64,000 nucleotides of DNA, from positions 608,324-672,323 of the forward strand of contig VXAI01000190.1 of assembly GCA_013399305.1 (NCBI GenBank), read 5' to 3'. The first letter of the stretch is position 1. Each line of letters starts with the position of its first letter. This document shows, one piece after another, positions 38,123 to 51,297 of this stretch. Origin of the DNA: Rostratula benghalensis (lineage: Eukaryota; Chordata; Aves; Charadriiformes; Rostratulidae). Both the position numbers and the translations under genes were made by a program. The notes beneath the pieces were generated by a model. That model saw only the letters and a list, made by a program, of their open reading frames with translations, made no database searches and was not told the origin of the DNA.

Positions 38123-39104
38123 TTCAAAACCTCACAGCAAACTTCACTTGAAAACATTCTTCTCATGGAACTCACCTAGAATTAAGAGTTTTTTCAACCC
38201 AAAATCATGAAGTAGTCCTAGTTAGCATGAAAACCGATCTTTAATGATCATAATACTTTCAAAAATGAGATATGTTTTAACGATCAAATAATAGCCTGAA
38301 TTTTATTTCTATAGCAGAAGATAAATTTGGGGATTGAACAACTAACAAAATGTCTTGTATATTTCATATAGTCAGTACTTCTGACAAAGCACTTCTCATT
38401 TAACACAGGATGTGATTCAGAAGCTCTTACACACCTGCATGATGCCACACAAGTCCTTCAGGTTACTCATGGGAAGGATGAATGCAAGATAATTCTGTCT
38501 GAGGTTCCACTTCCATCACCAATACCTGAGATCATAATACAGCTAGTCAAATAATGACACCGAAAAAATGGCAATTGGTTGATCAGGAAGACTTGTAAAA
38601 GTACATTACATGTTGGATCTATTAAAAAAGACAGAGGGAGCAAAGAATAAGACATTGTTATTCCATTATTACATATATATAAACACATGTTGACAGATGT
38701 CTTGAATGCAGTGTGCCATGCTGGACCCCCATCTCAAAATATGAGAACGGGGAAAATTCAAAGAGAAATAGGAGAGATCAAATGTGTGGAATAGTTTTTG
38801 TACAAGGAACAGATAAGCAGACTAGGGCTTTTCAGCCTGAAAAAAAGTATGCCCGAGGGAAGACATGACAGAAGCCTATAAAATCAATGGCATGAAAAGG
38901 GTGAAAAGGAACTGATTGTACTTTGTTTTTCCCTCAATACAAGAACAGTTGCTAGTATAAAAAAGCCATATAAACCATACAAACACTTCTAAGAAAACCC
39001 AATTCAACCACTTACCTTAATATTCCACAGTAGCAGTATTTCTTTCTAAATGTACCCAATTGTCTGTCTGAAAATCTATGCAGTAAGTTCAGCTATGTGA
39101 ATGC
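38123..39104. other. gene-free AT-rich stretch
   Basis: Nothing recognised. Open frames are short and without content. Confidence 0.45.
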
Positions 39105-39151
39105 CATCAGATCTTTTTGGAACATTAGGATGGCTTGAATTAGGTGAATAC
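39105..39151 (+). repeat. left arm of long-spaced inverted repeat
   Basis: This 47-base arm (CATCAGATCTTTTT through GGTGAATAC) matches the reverse complement of 39999-40045 at about 42 of 47 positions without gaps. The arms are separated by 847 bases. They could be the terminal inverted repeats of an unknown DNA transposon or two opposing copies of one small repeat. Confidence 0.85.
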
Positions 39152-39998
39152 CCACCTACTGAGAATTGAAACTGAACCACTACTAAATTAATTGTATGCA
39201 TTTCCTATTTCCATGATGTTTCTGCAGTGTGAAAATACAAAGTCTCCAATGTCCACGGAAAAACAATTTCTTTTGAAAGATCTCAGACTTATCATGACCT
39301 TCTGGTAAAATCAGCTACTAAAATATAAACAAGAATTTGGAGAAGCTTTTTGGGTCCATTTGGAAATCTGCCTTTGTCCTCTGCGGCTCATCAGTGAAAC
39401 ACTGTTCTGCTGATAATGTCTGATGGCAATTAATATGCATCCCTGTAGATTGGCCAAAGGCTCTTGAGTCTCTTCTGCTACCAGTACTGTAAAAGGTATT
39501 ATTCTAACAAACCTTCACAGTGAAGCCATGTTAATAAAGTGACAGCATGGTTAAAAGCCCAGAGTAAAGATACAGTTAGAGGTGATGTGACTGGACCAGA
39601 ACCCCTGTTAAGAATTAGGGAGCATCAAACTAAAATCTTTGGTGGCGTGATGAAAATAAATGAAATTCATTCTCTGAAAATACAGTTAAATTTTGTCACT
39701 TATTGACACAGCACATCACAGATGCCAAAAGACTTAATGATTTCTGATTAAAACTGATTAAATACAGTAATAGAAGAATAAGACATCAATAGCTGTTAGG
39801 CACAGAGATAATATCCATGGTTAGGGAAATAAATGAATTGGAGATTACTGGATGTTCATTAACTATGACTATAGGATTGTCCATCACTTATCCAAAAGGG
39901 CTTATTCACTTTTACCACTTTTAGGTAGCAGTTTAGGTGGATCTTTGGTCCAACCATCTGTGGAAGAACCAACAGTTCTTAGTTATGGCTCTGTGTGT
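39152..39998. other. spacer between inverted repeat arms, no gene
   Basis: The 847-base AT-rich interior has no open frame long enough to be recorded as a candidate and no recognisable transposase. If this is a transposon it is a non-autonomous one. Confidence 0.4.
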
Positions 39999-40045
39999 GT
40001 ATTCACCTAATTCAAGCTATTCTAATGTTCAGAAAAGATCTGATA
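39999..40045 (-). repeat. right arm of long-spaced inverted repeat
   Basis: The arm begins GTATTCACCTAATTCAAGCT and ends GATCTGATA. It is inverted relative to 39105-39151 with five mismatches by eye. No clear target-site duplication flanks the pair. Confidence 0.85.
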
Positions 40046-43000
40046 TTCTGTCTTGATCCCTTCAACATTCCTCCAGGTTATGTCCCATACTGACACCTCC
40101 TCTGCCTCCATCTTTCCTCATCAGTAATCTGCTGTCAAAAAGATTGAGCAATGGGTAGCCACCTGCTGGTTGAAAATCCTAATGGGTTAATGTCCTACCA
40201 TGTCCTAGCATTATTTCCAAAGAAGAGCACTTCCAGAATGCAATTTGATTTCTGTGTTTTGCAAGAGTTCAGCATTCTCTTTGCACGTCTGGTGAGGCAA
40301 TTGATTTGTTAGAGACAACTTGTCCTCCACGTAGACTGGTTTGTCCATCTAAGTTTATGAAATTGTGTCGTGCTGTGGTTTGCATAGGCCAATCTGCTAA
40401 CAAGATGATTATTAATACTATTTCCTATTGTTGTTACCGTTGTGTGTAAAGTTTGTGTGGTCTTCTGGTCTCCATGAATGTTCTTTCTCATCTGCTCTTT
40501 TATACATCCCATGCCACTTTTACACGGCAAGGCTCCCTACATGCAATCTTATACCCAGCTTTTACCGTATTAGCAAATCAACTTCATTTTGTTTCGTCAT
40601 CTCCCTGATGGTTCATGACCCAGTGCAGGAACAGCCGTTACCTATCTCAGTTTCCTCAGGGGCAAGGGAGCGCTACGAGAGCATCACTTTTTTATCTGAC
40701 ACACAGGGAATCATTGGGATCGCTTCTTGACCCAAGCCCCTGCCAGGTTGAACAGCTGAGGTTCTTGGTACCAAGGGTTAGAGGTTTTGAACAATATTTT
40801 GAGAACAACTTGCAGCTTTCAGTAAGATTTACAATATTATGCGCAATATATATGTGCTAGCCATGTTGGTGGGCTACAGAGAGCAAAATAGAGAGCAGAG
40901 ATGTATAGTCAAAGCAATAATATTAACACAAAGAAACACTACCCTAAACATGTTCAGAAATTCTTGTGAAAATTGTAGCATTCGACTTTCCTGATAAACC
41001 TAAAGGCTGGCCTCCAGATTAGTTTTGACAAACAAACTTCTCTGGCATCTGCCGTTCATTAATTCCTGTCAGGTAGAAGGTTAGTGGAATAACTTGTTGT
41101 TTCAGCATATTATATTCATCTCCTAAGATTCAGCTGCTATATTTTATTCTATCCAGTTTGTCAAAATGTGATGATTCATTACAGTAGGTCTGTATGTCAA
41201 TATCCATATTTGAATAATAGAAAGATAAACTTTCAGGCCAGTACATCTGGCTTACTATTATATGTATTTATTATTTGCATTAGTCCAGCTCATCGGATTT
41301 ATGGATCAAAATGGATGCAGGTTATTGTACAAATACAGAATGAAATGAAGATCCTACCAAGAACAGATTCAAAATACAAGAATTACTGTAACTGGTAGTT
41401 AGCAAATACATAAAAGTGGACTACCAATATAAACTAATGATGGGAGTGAAGAAGGACTTTTAACAGAACTTTGAAGAGAAAGAGTGAGGCATTTTGAGTG
41501 GTAAGGTGGCAAATGCTGTCTTGCAACTGGAGAGGACAGGAGAGAGTCATCATTGTTAAACTGGAAAGCGTGTAATTGCTACAAAAATCCTGAGATCTTA
41601 TTTAGAAAAAAATCTATATTTTTCATTCCACCCATTTCATATTTCAGCTTGGGGAACATTCCTTCCACCAGTATCAGCCTGACCAAACCAGTTGACAGTC
41701 GCTCTTAGTGACTGCTGTGGGGAAAGCCATTTATGTCCTCTGTGGCAATGAGTTAACAATGACTTGATAATGCTCCACCACCTGATGCAATCAGCCTGCT
41801 CTCCACACATGGCAAACCATGCCTGAACTGTGAAATTGCATCCTATAAAATTGTAGATGTCCCCACAGAATAACACTTCATTGAGAGTTTGCAAGAATTT
41901 TTCGCTGACTTGGAGAGTTTCTGTACATTTTCCCCTCTAGAACTGTTTTCATACAGTTATTTTTTTTTTCCCTCAAAGGCCAGTTTAGAAAATATAAATG
42001 GTAATTATGTAAAACATGTTAGGCTAGTGCTGATTTCCTCATTTTGGTAACTCTCTGCAGAAAGGCACTGTAGCAGAAATCTAAATAGATCTTGAAAATA
42101 CAACAGAGCACCTCTTTCCAAAATCAGTTTCCTTAAAAACATCCCACATGCAATGTATACAAATTGGTTGAGTTCAGGTGATATTGCAACAGTCATGAAT
42201 TTCTCCTAGTGCTTTCTCTTGCTAGAAAGGATTAAGTTATAAAAGATAAGTAATTCAGTCTCTTGTGGCTGAAAGGGGAAGGTCCTGCCACTTCATCCCA
42301 GTCTGTGCACAAGTTGTGGGCTTTGTCAGACTCCAAGATAAACCAGCTCACTAACATGGCAAAAATATAGTCCAAAAAAATGAATGACTATCTTCTTCTA
42401 GGTTAGTAAATCGAATTGGCTCAAAAGAGGGTCTAGTGAGTGTCAGAAACAAAAAGAGAAGCAAGTCTGAAGGGTGGGAGTGGAAGGGGTGGGACCTTCC
42501 CATTCCAGCAGAAATGATTTGTGAAGTGGGGTGAATTGACTGAATAGGAATATTTTTTGAAGGACCTTTCCAGTGGACTGTGAATTCTTAGAGCAGCTCA
42601 CGTCATGCAGTTTTACACCAAGAACAACACATGTAGCCTTCTCCTGCCTATGGATAGACAGTGCTATCTTCTTTAATCCAAATATTCCTTCAGTTTGAAA
42701 AAAAAAATCCTTCTTCCTGATCAATGTAACAGGCTTCTTCAGCATTTATCTTGTCTCTGTAAGATGAGACAGATCTAACCAGTCAGGCAAACGCACTGTT
42801 ATAATCTATGTCCAGGTCCAGTTTTGTCACTTTTAATACCAGAGTTCTTCCATTTCCATCATATTTTTAAAAGGAAAGACCATCAAGCCTAGCAGGATGC
42901 CTGGAAAAATGATGCTCTTTTGAGCATTATGTTTATATTATTCTTGCTTGATGACCTTGAAGCCTTTATTTGGAATTGTTACCTAGAACATTCATGATCC

Positions 43001-46000
43001 TGCAGTTAATCTATATTGTCTCTTCAGCTTTTAGCAATCTCATATCAAAATGGAATATGATTATCTCATCCTACTCTTTCCATCCTTTACAGAAGTACTG
43101 AGGACTCCAAAACCATGGGGTTTCGAAGGCATGGTGCAAAGCAGAAACAGTAGCAGAAATAATTATGGTTCAAAGGTGTACGTCCCTCTAATGCTATGCC
43201 AATATCTTTATTTTTGAGACAAAATTTAAGGCTTGACTTAAGTCTTCAGAAAAGTCTCCAATTTCTGATAGCTGGAGTGATGCTGAGAAATGCAGTGAAG
43301 AAAGATTCTCTTTCAGTGGTTTGCTGTAGCAAAGTAGTCACACAGGCAAAAATGGTATTGAAGGCAATAAAACCACTGTAGTTTCAACAAGAGGTTACTG
43401 CTTGGGGGCTTCAGTCTGCCAGATCCCTATGACGTACCACTCTGGCACCTCCATATAGATTTTGTCTGCAGATACCGCAGTTCTGATTGCAGCATTGGAT
43501 CAGATTCATTCATCTGTCTGGGCCACGAGGAAATGCTTCTGTCCTCTCTTGTATGTACCCTGATACAGCCTACACAGCATTTTGTCCATGTGTTTGCAAA
43601 GGATGGGGAGCTAGTAAAGCTATTTCAAATATCACCTGATTTGCTACCCTTGGTTTTATTCTCTCATTCCCCAAAGTCACTCAGTCACCAGAGAAGTGAA
43701 ATTAAAATACTCACAAACGGCAGTTCTTCTCACAGTTGGAACAGATTCTATCTGTGTTAAAACCTAGATGAAATGTGATGCTCTGGTTGCCTAAAGGGGA
43801 TGTTAAAAATCCTGTCCCTAATTCTGATCCTTATTTCTGATGCAAATCGTCAGAGTACATCTCTGGGATATAATTTAAAGACATCTACTCTTCTCTGGAG
43901 ACTTGCTTATATTGTCTTGCTTATTAGCCCCCTTGGGGTAAGCTGATCTATAATTTCTGTGCAACTTTGTACTAACTTTATTTAAATCTGAGAATTTTAC
44001 AGCAGTGACAGTGGAGTGAAGAATGAACACGGAGCCCCAGAAATCTTTGCCCTACATAAATTTTGGAACTTAAAATGTCAGTAAACACCCAGACAAGAGG
44101 AAATACTCACTCCCTGCAATGTTTGCCTTAACATAATTCTTTGAGATACAGGGGAGCAAGCAGAGAACTTCTAGGATTTTTTGAATTTAAAGACATAAAT
44201 AGTACAGACTGCATGCATTTGGAAGGAAGCCTCCTTTTTGAGGGTAAAATTAATCTCCATACAGAGCATCAACATCAGCCCAAGCAACACTGATGTACAG
44301 TTAAATTCTATTTCAAGAGTTTTGTTAGGACTTCAGAGAGCTTTATTTTGGCCTCTTTTAGTTGGAGAGATTTTCATTCTCAGTGATTTCTTTTCTTGCC
44401 AAGGTTAATTAGATCCAAGCTTTAGTTTGTTTTGTTTTTCCGAGTTGAAAGGTAATTTTCACTTCTTTTCATCTCATTGTAATGTTAAAGTATTCATCTG
44501 AATTTTGAATTGTAAAGAAAACCATGAAAAATCATGGGACTCGCAACAGTTTTATGTATTTTGGCAATACTGAGAACAGATTGCTGCCAATAAACTGTTT
44601 GAGATAGCAACTAATTGGAGTCATGTGGTTTTGGACTGATGGTGAGGGGAAAAAAAGGACAGATATTAAACACAATTTGGAGAGATATTCTTCATACAAA
44701 GGTGCCTGAAATGTGGAATTTGCCATATGGTCCATGTATGTACATATGTTTCATCATGATTTACAGCACAAATAGCTAGTGATGTGGACTGATAAAAGAA
44801 AGATAGATTCTGCATGCTTGAGGAGATCAGTGTCGTTACAGTGAGCAAATTTTCTTAATAATAAAATAGAAATTATGTTTATACAGTGTCACTACCCAAA
44901 TGGGGTGATTACTATACTATTATACTAAACTAAGTAACAACTCCTACCATGGAGGTGACAGTCTAGCTCAGATTATTGAGGACTGAAAGCGTTACTGTCT
45001 GATAGCTGAGGGTGAGCTAAATGTAGTGTCTGGCTGGTTTCAGTCTTTCTGTCCATGCAAACCTATAGAGGCCTATATAATTTACAGGCATTTTCTATTT
45101 GATACCAGCACTTCTAAAACTCATGGAAGATATGAGCTGATAATTGAGACATAGATATATGAAAAATTTATGGTTGCACAACAAGTTACCTCCCATCAGC
45201 TGAGCAACAGCATGCATGATTAGCCCAAATTCTTTCACCAGTGTTGAGCTAAGGAATATATTACTTCACAGCTGAGCAGACCCAGAGTATGTGCCTAAAT
45301 TTTACCAACAGGCAGCTTAGTTAAACCAACACCTGAGAAGGTAGTAGACTACCATAACTAATTAACACGTGTAACCTTTGATTTCTACTAATGGTAGTGT
45401 AGAGAGCTATGATTTCATCAAAACACACTGTGTATTGTGGTGTGAGTGAGACCTAAATAAAGGTTTGCTTTCTACATGGCTTTCATCAAGCAGATGCACA
45501 CTTAGCGCTTGAGAGTAACATTTCAGACTGAGAGAGATTTCAAACCTCTGAAGAGCTGGCAAAGCTCTCCCAGAAGGGCAGGAGGCCATTGCTGCATAAA
45601 CTCACATTGTATTTTATCGAGGTCGGGTTTACAACCAGTTTGCAACTGAGTCTTCTCACCAAAGAAATACCAGATTGCGTTTGCAGGCCTTTATGAGCAA
45701 TGATGAGTTCACATGCAGAAGGCAACTCATCCATTGAAGCAGAGTTCATTCCCTAGGACAGTCAAGTGAACAGCTTTCATCAACACAGTATTCACTTTTA
45801 AAAGACAGAAGATACAAGCATAAACATTGTTTGGAGGTCAAGAGAAGTAAACGTGTAGTAGGTGTGCACTACTGTGCATTTCTTCATTGTGCTACTGAGC
45901 ATTTATTTTTAAATGTTGATTGGTGTTGAATTTTCCTGGATCATTTTAACTGAATAAAGCTGCCTAGTGTCAGAATTTCTTTGAGAGAAAGACAACAATA

Positions 46001-47830
46001 ATTAACAATTAGGACAGGAGATTTGGCTCAACAACTTCTTCCCCACAGCAAAATCTATTAGTAGTAATGTTAGGCAACAATATTTTTTTTTCATATCATA
46101 ATGCTGTAGTGTTCCAGCAGATAGGAGATTATTTCCAACACATATACCTTTTGGGTCCTGGAAAGCCTAATTTATGGAAATGTTCCAAAAAAACCTGAAT
46201 CCCACTTAAGATTGTGAATTTGGTATTTTCTGGGAGAATAAACTGGTCCCACTTCTGGTTAAAGGGCGGGTGGGGTTGGTGGCTATATATATACTTAAAA
46301 GACTGTCTTCAAAGACAGAAAATTTAACAAAGGCCTTAAGTTCCATTTTGTCTGCACCAGGTGCTTTGCCAGAATATTGTGACTGATAGCCTGCCTTTTG
46401 TTTTTTTTCTGAGTGTAGAGAAGACAACAACATAAAAGGTGCTGATCTGGTTGAGTTATGCTCTTTAGAGGAGCTCATAGTTCAAACTGTCTGCGCTGTT
46501 TAAAGACCCACTTTTATTTTCTCTGCTGAAATTCTGGATGCTGTGTGCCAGGTGGAATTAAAAAATATTGTCTTTAACTCTGCGTAATGACCAAAAAAAA
46601 TCTGTAAACCCGCCCAACTGTACACAGGAAGGTAGTTCTAAATCCCATTCACTGCTTAAACTGGGAGGTGCCTCACCCTGGTGATGTGCTTTCCTGAGGT
46701 ATCTAAACTAGTTTCTGATACCCAGGTGATTAAGGAAGGAGAGCAGGAGGAGAGCAACAAGGCTATAAACCTCACCAGAGGAGGTCTCCTGCTAGCGGCT
46801 GGTGCTGATGAAAATATTCTGAGAGGGGAAGGAGATTGACTCAGGTCTTCTTAAGTAAGAACAAAGACAAAGCATCCTAAGGGAGTATTGTGCTCACTGG
46901 AGCACTACACAAAAGCAAAACCTTTCCCACGCCTTTCATTCCATCGTTTGGAAGTGCAGTTCTCAGCAAACCCCATGCAGAAGAGCTAAGCACCGTGATC
47001 TCCAAGGGTGCAGCAAGGAAGGTAACACTCTCCTGAGCTTTTCCCCAGAGCTACATTCAACAGATCAGCCTGCTGGCCTTCTTAAACCTCATTCACAGCC
47101 AACTTGCCAGGGGCTGCTCATGGCACAAAGTCACAACCTGGGGCTGTGGGATCACACTGAGGCCACAGCACTTTCCAGATGATGCCTAAATCATTTTGTG
47201 AATCTAATCTGAAGCCCCCCAGATTGGGAGAGGAAGAACGCAACCTAGAAATGAAAGAAAAATATGTCAGAAAATAGGAAACAAATAATGAAAAAGGCCA
47301 GACCAGGTCATTCCTCCATTTTGAAGATGTCACTTCAGACATGAGTTTTGTGGCAGGGAAGAGTTTACAGGCAGATAAACATTATATTATTTTTGCTATG
47401 TTTTCTTAGTTCAAAATTGGTACAACTGAAAGAGAAAGAAAGAAACATAGTGACAAGCTGAAGACAAAAAAAGTAATTCTTTATTTTGGAAGCACAAAAA
47501 TGAATAAGAGGTAGGTGTCATTTTAAATAAAGGAAGAAGAAACACACAGTGTGCAAGCAGAGCACTCAGGTTGGCAAAATTCTTTGTATTACCAAAGAAC
47601 TGCAAAAGGCTTAGCCATAGAAAAAAAAAAACAGTGCTGGAATGACATATCTCATCCATCCCTCTGTCAGCTGCATTTTCAAATTCTGTATTTCAATGAA
47701 ATCTCCTCTCAGCAGTGAAGGTGGCTTCTACTCTACAGGCAACTGCACAGGTTCTTAAAGTATCTAAAATATATCTCATTACTAATTTACCTTTGGTACA
47801 TGGCCTTCTAGCAGTATTTGTCCAGGAACC
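40046..47830. other. gene-free stretch
   Basis: Nearly 8 kb without a supported gene. A 100-codon plus frame at 40428-40730 and similar frames elsewhere are unrecognised and overlap opposite-strand frames. A (TA)n run lies near 46285-46293. Weak old-repeat texture near 43800-43860 was not strong enough to call. Confidence 0.4.
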
Positions 47831-47832
47831 CA

Positions 47833-47975
47833 GTGTGTTCCTCCCAGCTGGGAGGTAGTATGAGACCTTGGGTAAGCCACTTTCCCCCCTTTTCCTGTCA
47901 TCCATAAAATGAATATTATGACAACGTCTTCCTGTTGAAAAGACCATAAAAAATGCTAGGCAAGAGTAGCAATGT
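47833..47975 (+). repeat. MIR-like tRNA-derived SINE relic
   Basis: The text follows the MIR core order: GTGTTCCTCCCAGCT, then GAGACCTTGGGTAAGCCACT, TCATCCATAAAATGAATATT, and AATGCTAGGCAAGAGTAG. The corresponding MIR consensus parts are the B-box region, GACCTTGGGCAAGTCACTTA, the CATCTGTAAAATGGG segment and the GTGCCTGGCACATAGTAAG end. It is diverged, as expected of an element active before amniote lineages split. Conserved-core SINEs of this type occur in birds in low numbers. Confidence 0.65.
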
Positions 47976-48856
47976 CATTATTCAAACTAATTATCACAAA
48001 AATTCCTTGCCATGCTGTTTGCTTTCTGAACCTTCCCTCAAATATTTTAACTCTTCCGGATAGCTCAGTTTGAAATCTTAAACAAACCATAAGAATACAT
48101 CTACTTGTAAAAACATCGTAAGAAGCATGTTCCTATTATCCCAAACCTTCATTATCCATCCTCAAGAAGTTGCACAATCACCTGTGCAGGAGCAGGGAAG
48201 TGATGGATTTTGTTCACTGAATTCACACAAATTTAACCTTGTTTTCTAACCCAATGAAACAGCCACAGAGAGCAAAGTCTTGCAAATGGTTGATAAATGC
48301 TGTTGCATATGAGCATCCAAAACTGAGGGGAATGTATCACTTTGTCTCTTCTGGTACCATTCATGTAGGATAACGTTTTGCATAGACAGGCTTAGGCATA
48401 TGATATAGTTTCCCAGAGGAAGATTAAAGCCTGTTAACTAAAATCTGGAGAAGTATGACAAAGCAAACCCTATTAGATACCGACACACCAGCAACAGGCT
48501 GGAGTAAATCATCTTCATGACAAGTGCCTTACGGCTGTGGATGATGGTGCCACAGAGGCAGAGAGTGAGCTATTGTCATGCAAGCTGCTTAGTTGAGCCA
48601 AACTCCAGAGCAGGACACGGTCCCAGGTGAATCAGAGGACTGAAAAGTGCAAAGACTCTTCATATGAAACGGGAATATGCATCACACAAGCCAGTGCTGG
48701 TAGGGGTTCTCTCTCTGGGGACAAGGCTTGAACTAGATAGATTAAATCAACTGAAAACTATGACTGCAATTTACATTCTCTGTTTTGTATTGCGCTGTGG
48801 TACTAGTAACAGTAGCACACAGAGGCTTTACACAAAAACAATCCTTTCTTTTGCTG
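47976..48856. other. gene-free stretch
   Basis: No gene or repeat recognised before the TIR element. Confidence 0.45.
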
Positions 48857-49014
48857 AGGCTTGTCTACACAGGGAAATTTAGTAGTATCTTTATATCAGC
48901 ATAACTCCCCGTGTGGACACTCTTCCTTCAGAATAATTCCAGGATAATTACAATTATGCTGTATAATTATGCTGCATAATTATAACAGTGAATTTCTTGG
49001 TGTAAACAAGCCCT
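48857..49014. mobile_element. short element with terminal inverted repeats (MITE-like)
   Basis: The unit starts GGCTTGTCTACAC (48858-48870) and ends GTGTAAACAAGCC (49000-49012), inverted repeats matching at 12 of 13 positions. The interior carries GTGTGGACACTC and three echoes of a TAATTATGCTG-like unit. The ends recall an old hAT-like non-autonomous DNA transposon seen in turtle, crocodile and bird DNA. No 8-base target duplication is evident and there is no transposase, so it is a relic. Confidence 0.55.
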
Positions 49015-51297
49015 TACTCTTTAACTGAATCTACTCGAACCTTCAGAATTGTCAGTGCCTTTGCTGATGTTTACAGCCTTCTCCAAACTTGTCAGTTGTA
49101 TGCATTCCCAGCCCATTAGCTGTTGTTTATCCAAGCTAAACATATTTGATTGTTCTAATTTGTTCTCAGATCAGTCCCTCCAGCCTCACAGCTCTGTGTG
49201 ACATTCAGAGCATCATAGTGTTTGCTTGGTCCTGCTTAATTTCAAAAGCAAGGCTTGCAAGGGTGGCATATGTGCCCAGTCACATTTAATGGCTGCAAAT
49301 TTGACCTGGTTGTTAGCAGAACCAATACAAGGAATTTCTTTCTCAATCTTGAGGAGTCCTGAGGAAGAAGAAAAGCGGTTTGCTCGCACAACTGGCAGAG
49401 ATTTTCTCCTGACAGTTTTTTGAGGGTCTTACCAATGTCCTCTGTCTTGCTCAGTTAACTGAGGAGTTGGAGACCAAATCAAGTGAGGTGTTTCAATCCT
49501 GTGGGCTGCATCAGAGCAGCATCCATTGCTGCTCCACATTGGCATTGTTGTCCTCATCAGCAACCATCAGTTGCAGGACAAGGTTTGTCAGTCTTTGCCT
49601 TAGGTGGTGGTGCAGGTCACCAGCATTTTCAGCCCTATTTGGTTTGAGGTCTGAGAAGTTAATCACCAGAAGGTACACAGTTAGACAGCTCATCAGTCCA
49701 GCATTGAGGGAATGTTTCTCTATCACCTTGTTTAGAAGTGTTGTGTGACACTGAAAAGCTCTTCACCAATCCTCATAGCTCCCCCGAAACAGCCTGCAGA
49801 TTATTTACCATACAGGATATTCACACCTAATTTCCCTACTACTTCTAAAACACGCTGTCAATGGTATCACTGAGACTAATAGTACTTTTAAAAATACCAA
49901 ATTAAGCTAATAAACTGTTATTTATCATTCTTGGTCCTGACATTTTAAAGCATTTCTGGAGCACTTATTGTGACCAGTAGCACGACAGTAGAAGATGGGC
50001 ATGTTCCCCTGGGCTGGAGTGCAAGCAGAATCACAGCTGTGCACATCAATGCTAACCCAGAGCTGGAGGTATAGAAGGCAGGAAACATTCTTTTTTGTTA
50101 ACAGAGGAAGTTTTGGACCTTAACAAGTTATGAGAAGTAAGCTATACAACTCTTTGCATTTCAACTTCAAACTCTGGCTCAGAGTTTCACCCCCTATTCA
50201 CAAATGTACTGGTGAATCACACACTGCCTCCTCCCCCCCCCCCCCTTTTTTTTTTTCCCCTCCAGCCAATCCATTTTCCATCCAAGCACAGGAAAACTTA
50301 TTTCTTCTTCTCTTGATTGCAAGGAACATCCTGAAGCTGCTTTTTGCTGGTACATTCAGAGCTTGAACCGTGTTAGTTTGGAAAGATCATGATGGGGCAA
50401 GTCACCAGGGAGTTCTGCTGCGTCCCTAATTAGCTGAGCTACCCAAATAATGTAGAAGGTCACCAGAAGCCACTTTCACCCTGTTTCTCAGATAGGGAGA
50501 GAGGCTGTGTTCATGTGAGCACTCTGATCTCATTTTAAAGAAATCATAGAAGGAAAGGGAGATTTTTATCCCATCTGACAATTTATCACATGCAGCAGTA
50601 CAGCTGTTTGTGTCAGAAGGCGGAAGTGGAAGAAGGGCCTTTGTTTCTGTTTGGCAAATTTTCCATGACACTCTCTGTAGAAGACAGCTATTTTATTCCA
50701 TAGGGTGCAGCCCTCACATGGGAACACAAGAGCAACAACAACAAATAAAAAAGCTTAGCTGATGATTTGGCAGCAGCCTAGAATCCTTCATTTTGTCATT
50801 TAACGTTAGTGCCCTTTTAGCTTTTCCCAGTGGCAGGAATAAAACTTGGAAGCTTAGTGAAACTCCCATTCTTCCTTTGTTCAAGTGTGAGCACGACTCA
50901 ATTTACAGTCCCAAGCATCTGAAAGAATTACACCATAAAAGAAAAAATAAAGGGATGGTTTTGTACTCGACTTGGAGTGGATATGGATGCAGGGGACATC
51001 TATGCTGGTATTTCTTAAGCTATCACTGTGCTTGGAGCTGTACAGTAAAAAAAAAAAAAGCAACACTGGATCCAAGACTGAGTAGGTGAATGATGCTGTG
51101 ATTCGCAGTCTGGCACATCATGCTGGGGCCAGTGTTGTCCCAGAGGCCCTTGGGGGGAATTTCAGGGCAATGAGGCACCAGGGCCAGAGCTGGCACAACT
51201 CCGTCAGGGCATGAGCAGCTTTCACCCAGAGGAACAAAAGAAAGGTGGATTTTTTATACATGGGGAAAGAACAGAAAGGGCTAATATATTTCCCCTG
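49015..51297. other. gene-free stretch with C/T homopolymer block
   Basis: No gene supported. A C13 run directly followed by a T11 run lies at about 50232-50257, likely a sequencing-difficult tract. Overlapping frames at 49467-49748 (plus) and 49511-49726 (minus) are unrecognised. Confidence 0.4.

Noticed and set aside
43795..43860. Possible old repeat around CCTAATTCTGATCCTTAT
   Set aside because: Only one consensus word was convincing.
49226..49330. Stretch faintly recalling a 5S rRNA internal promoter
   Set aside because: Only a few scattered words match. The box A and box C spacing is not present.
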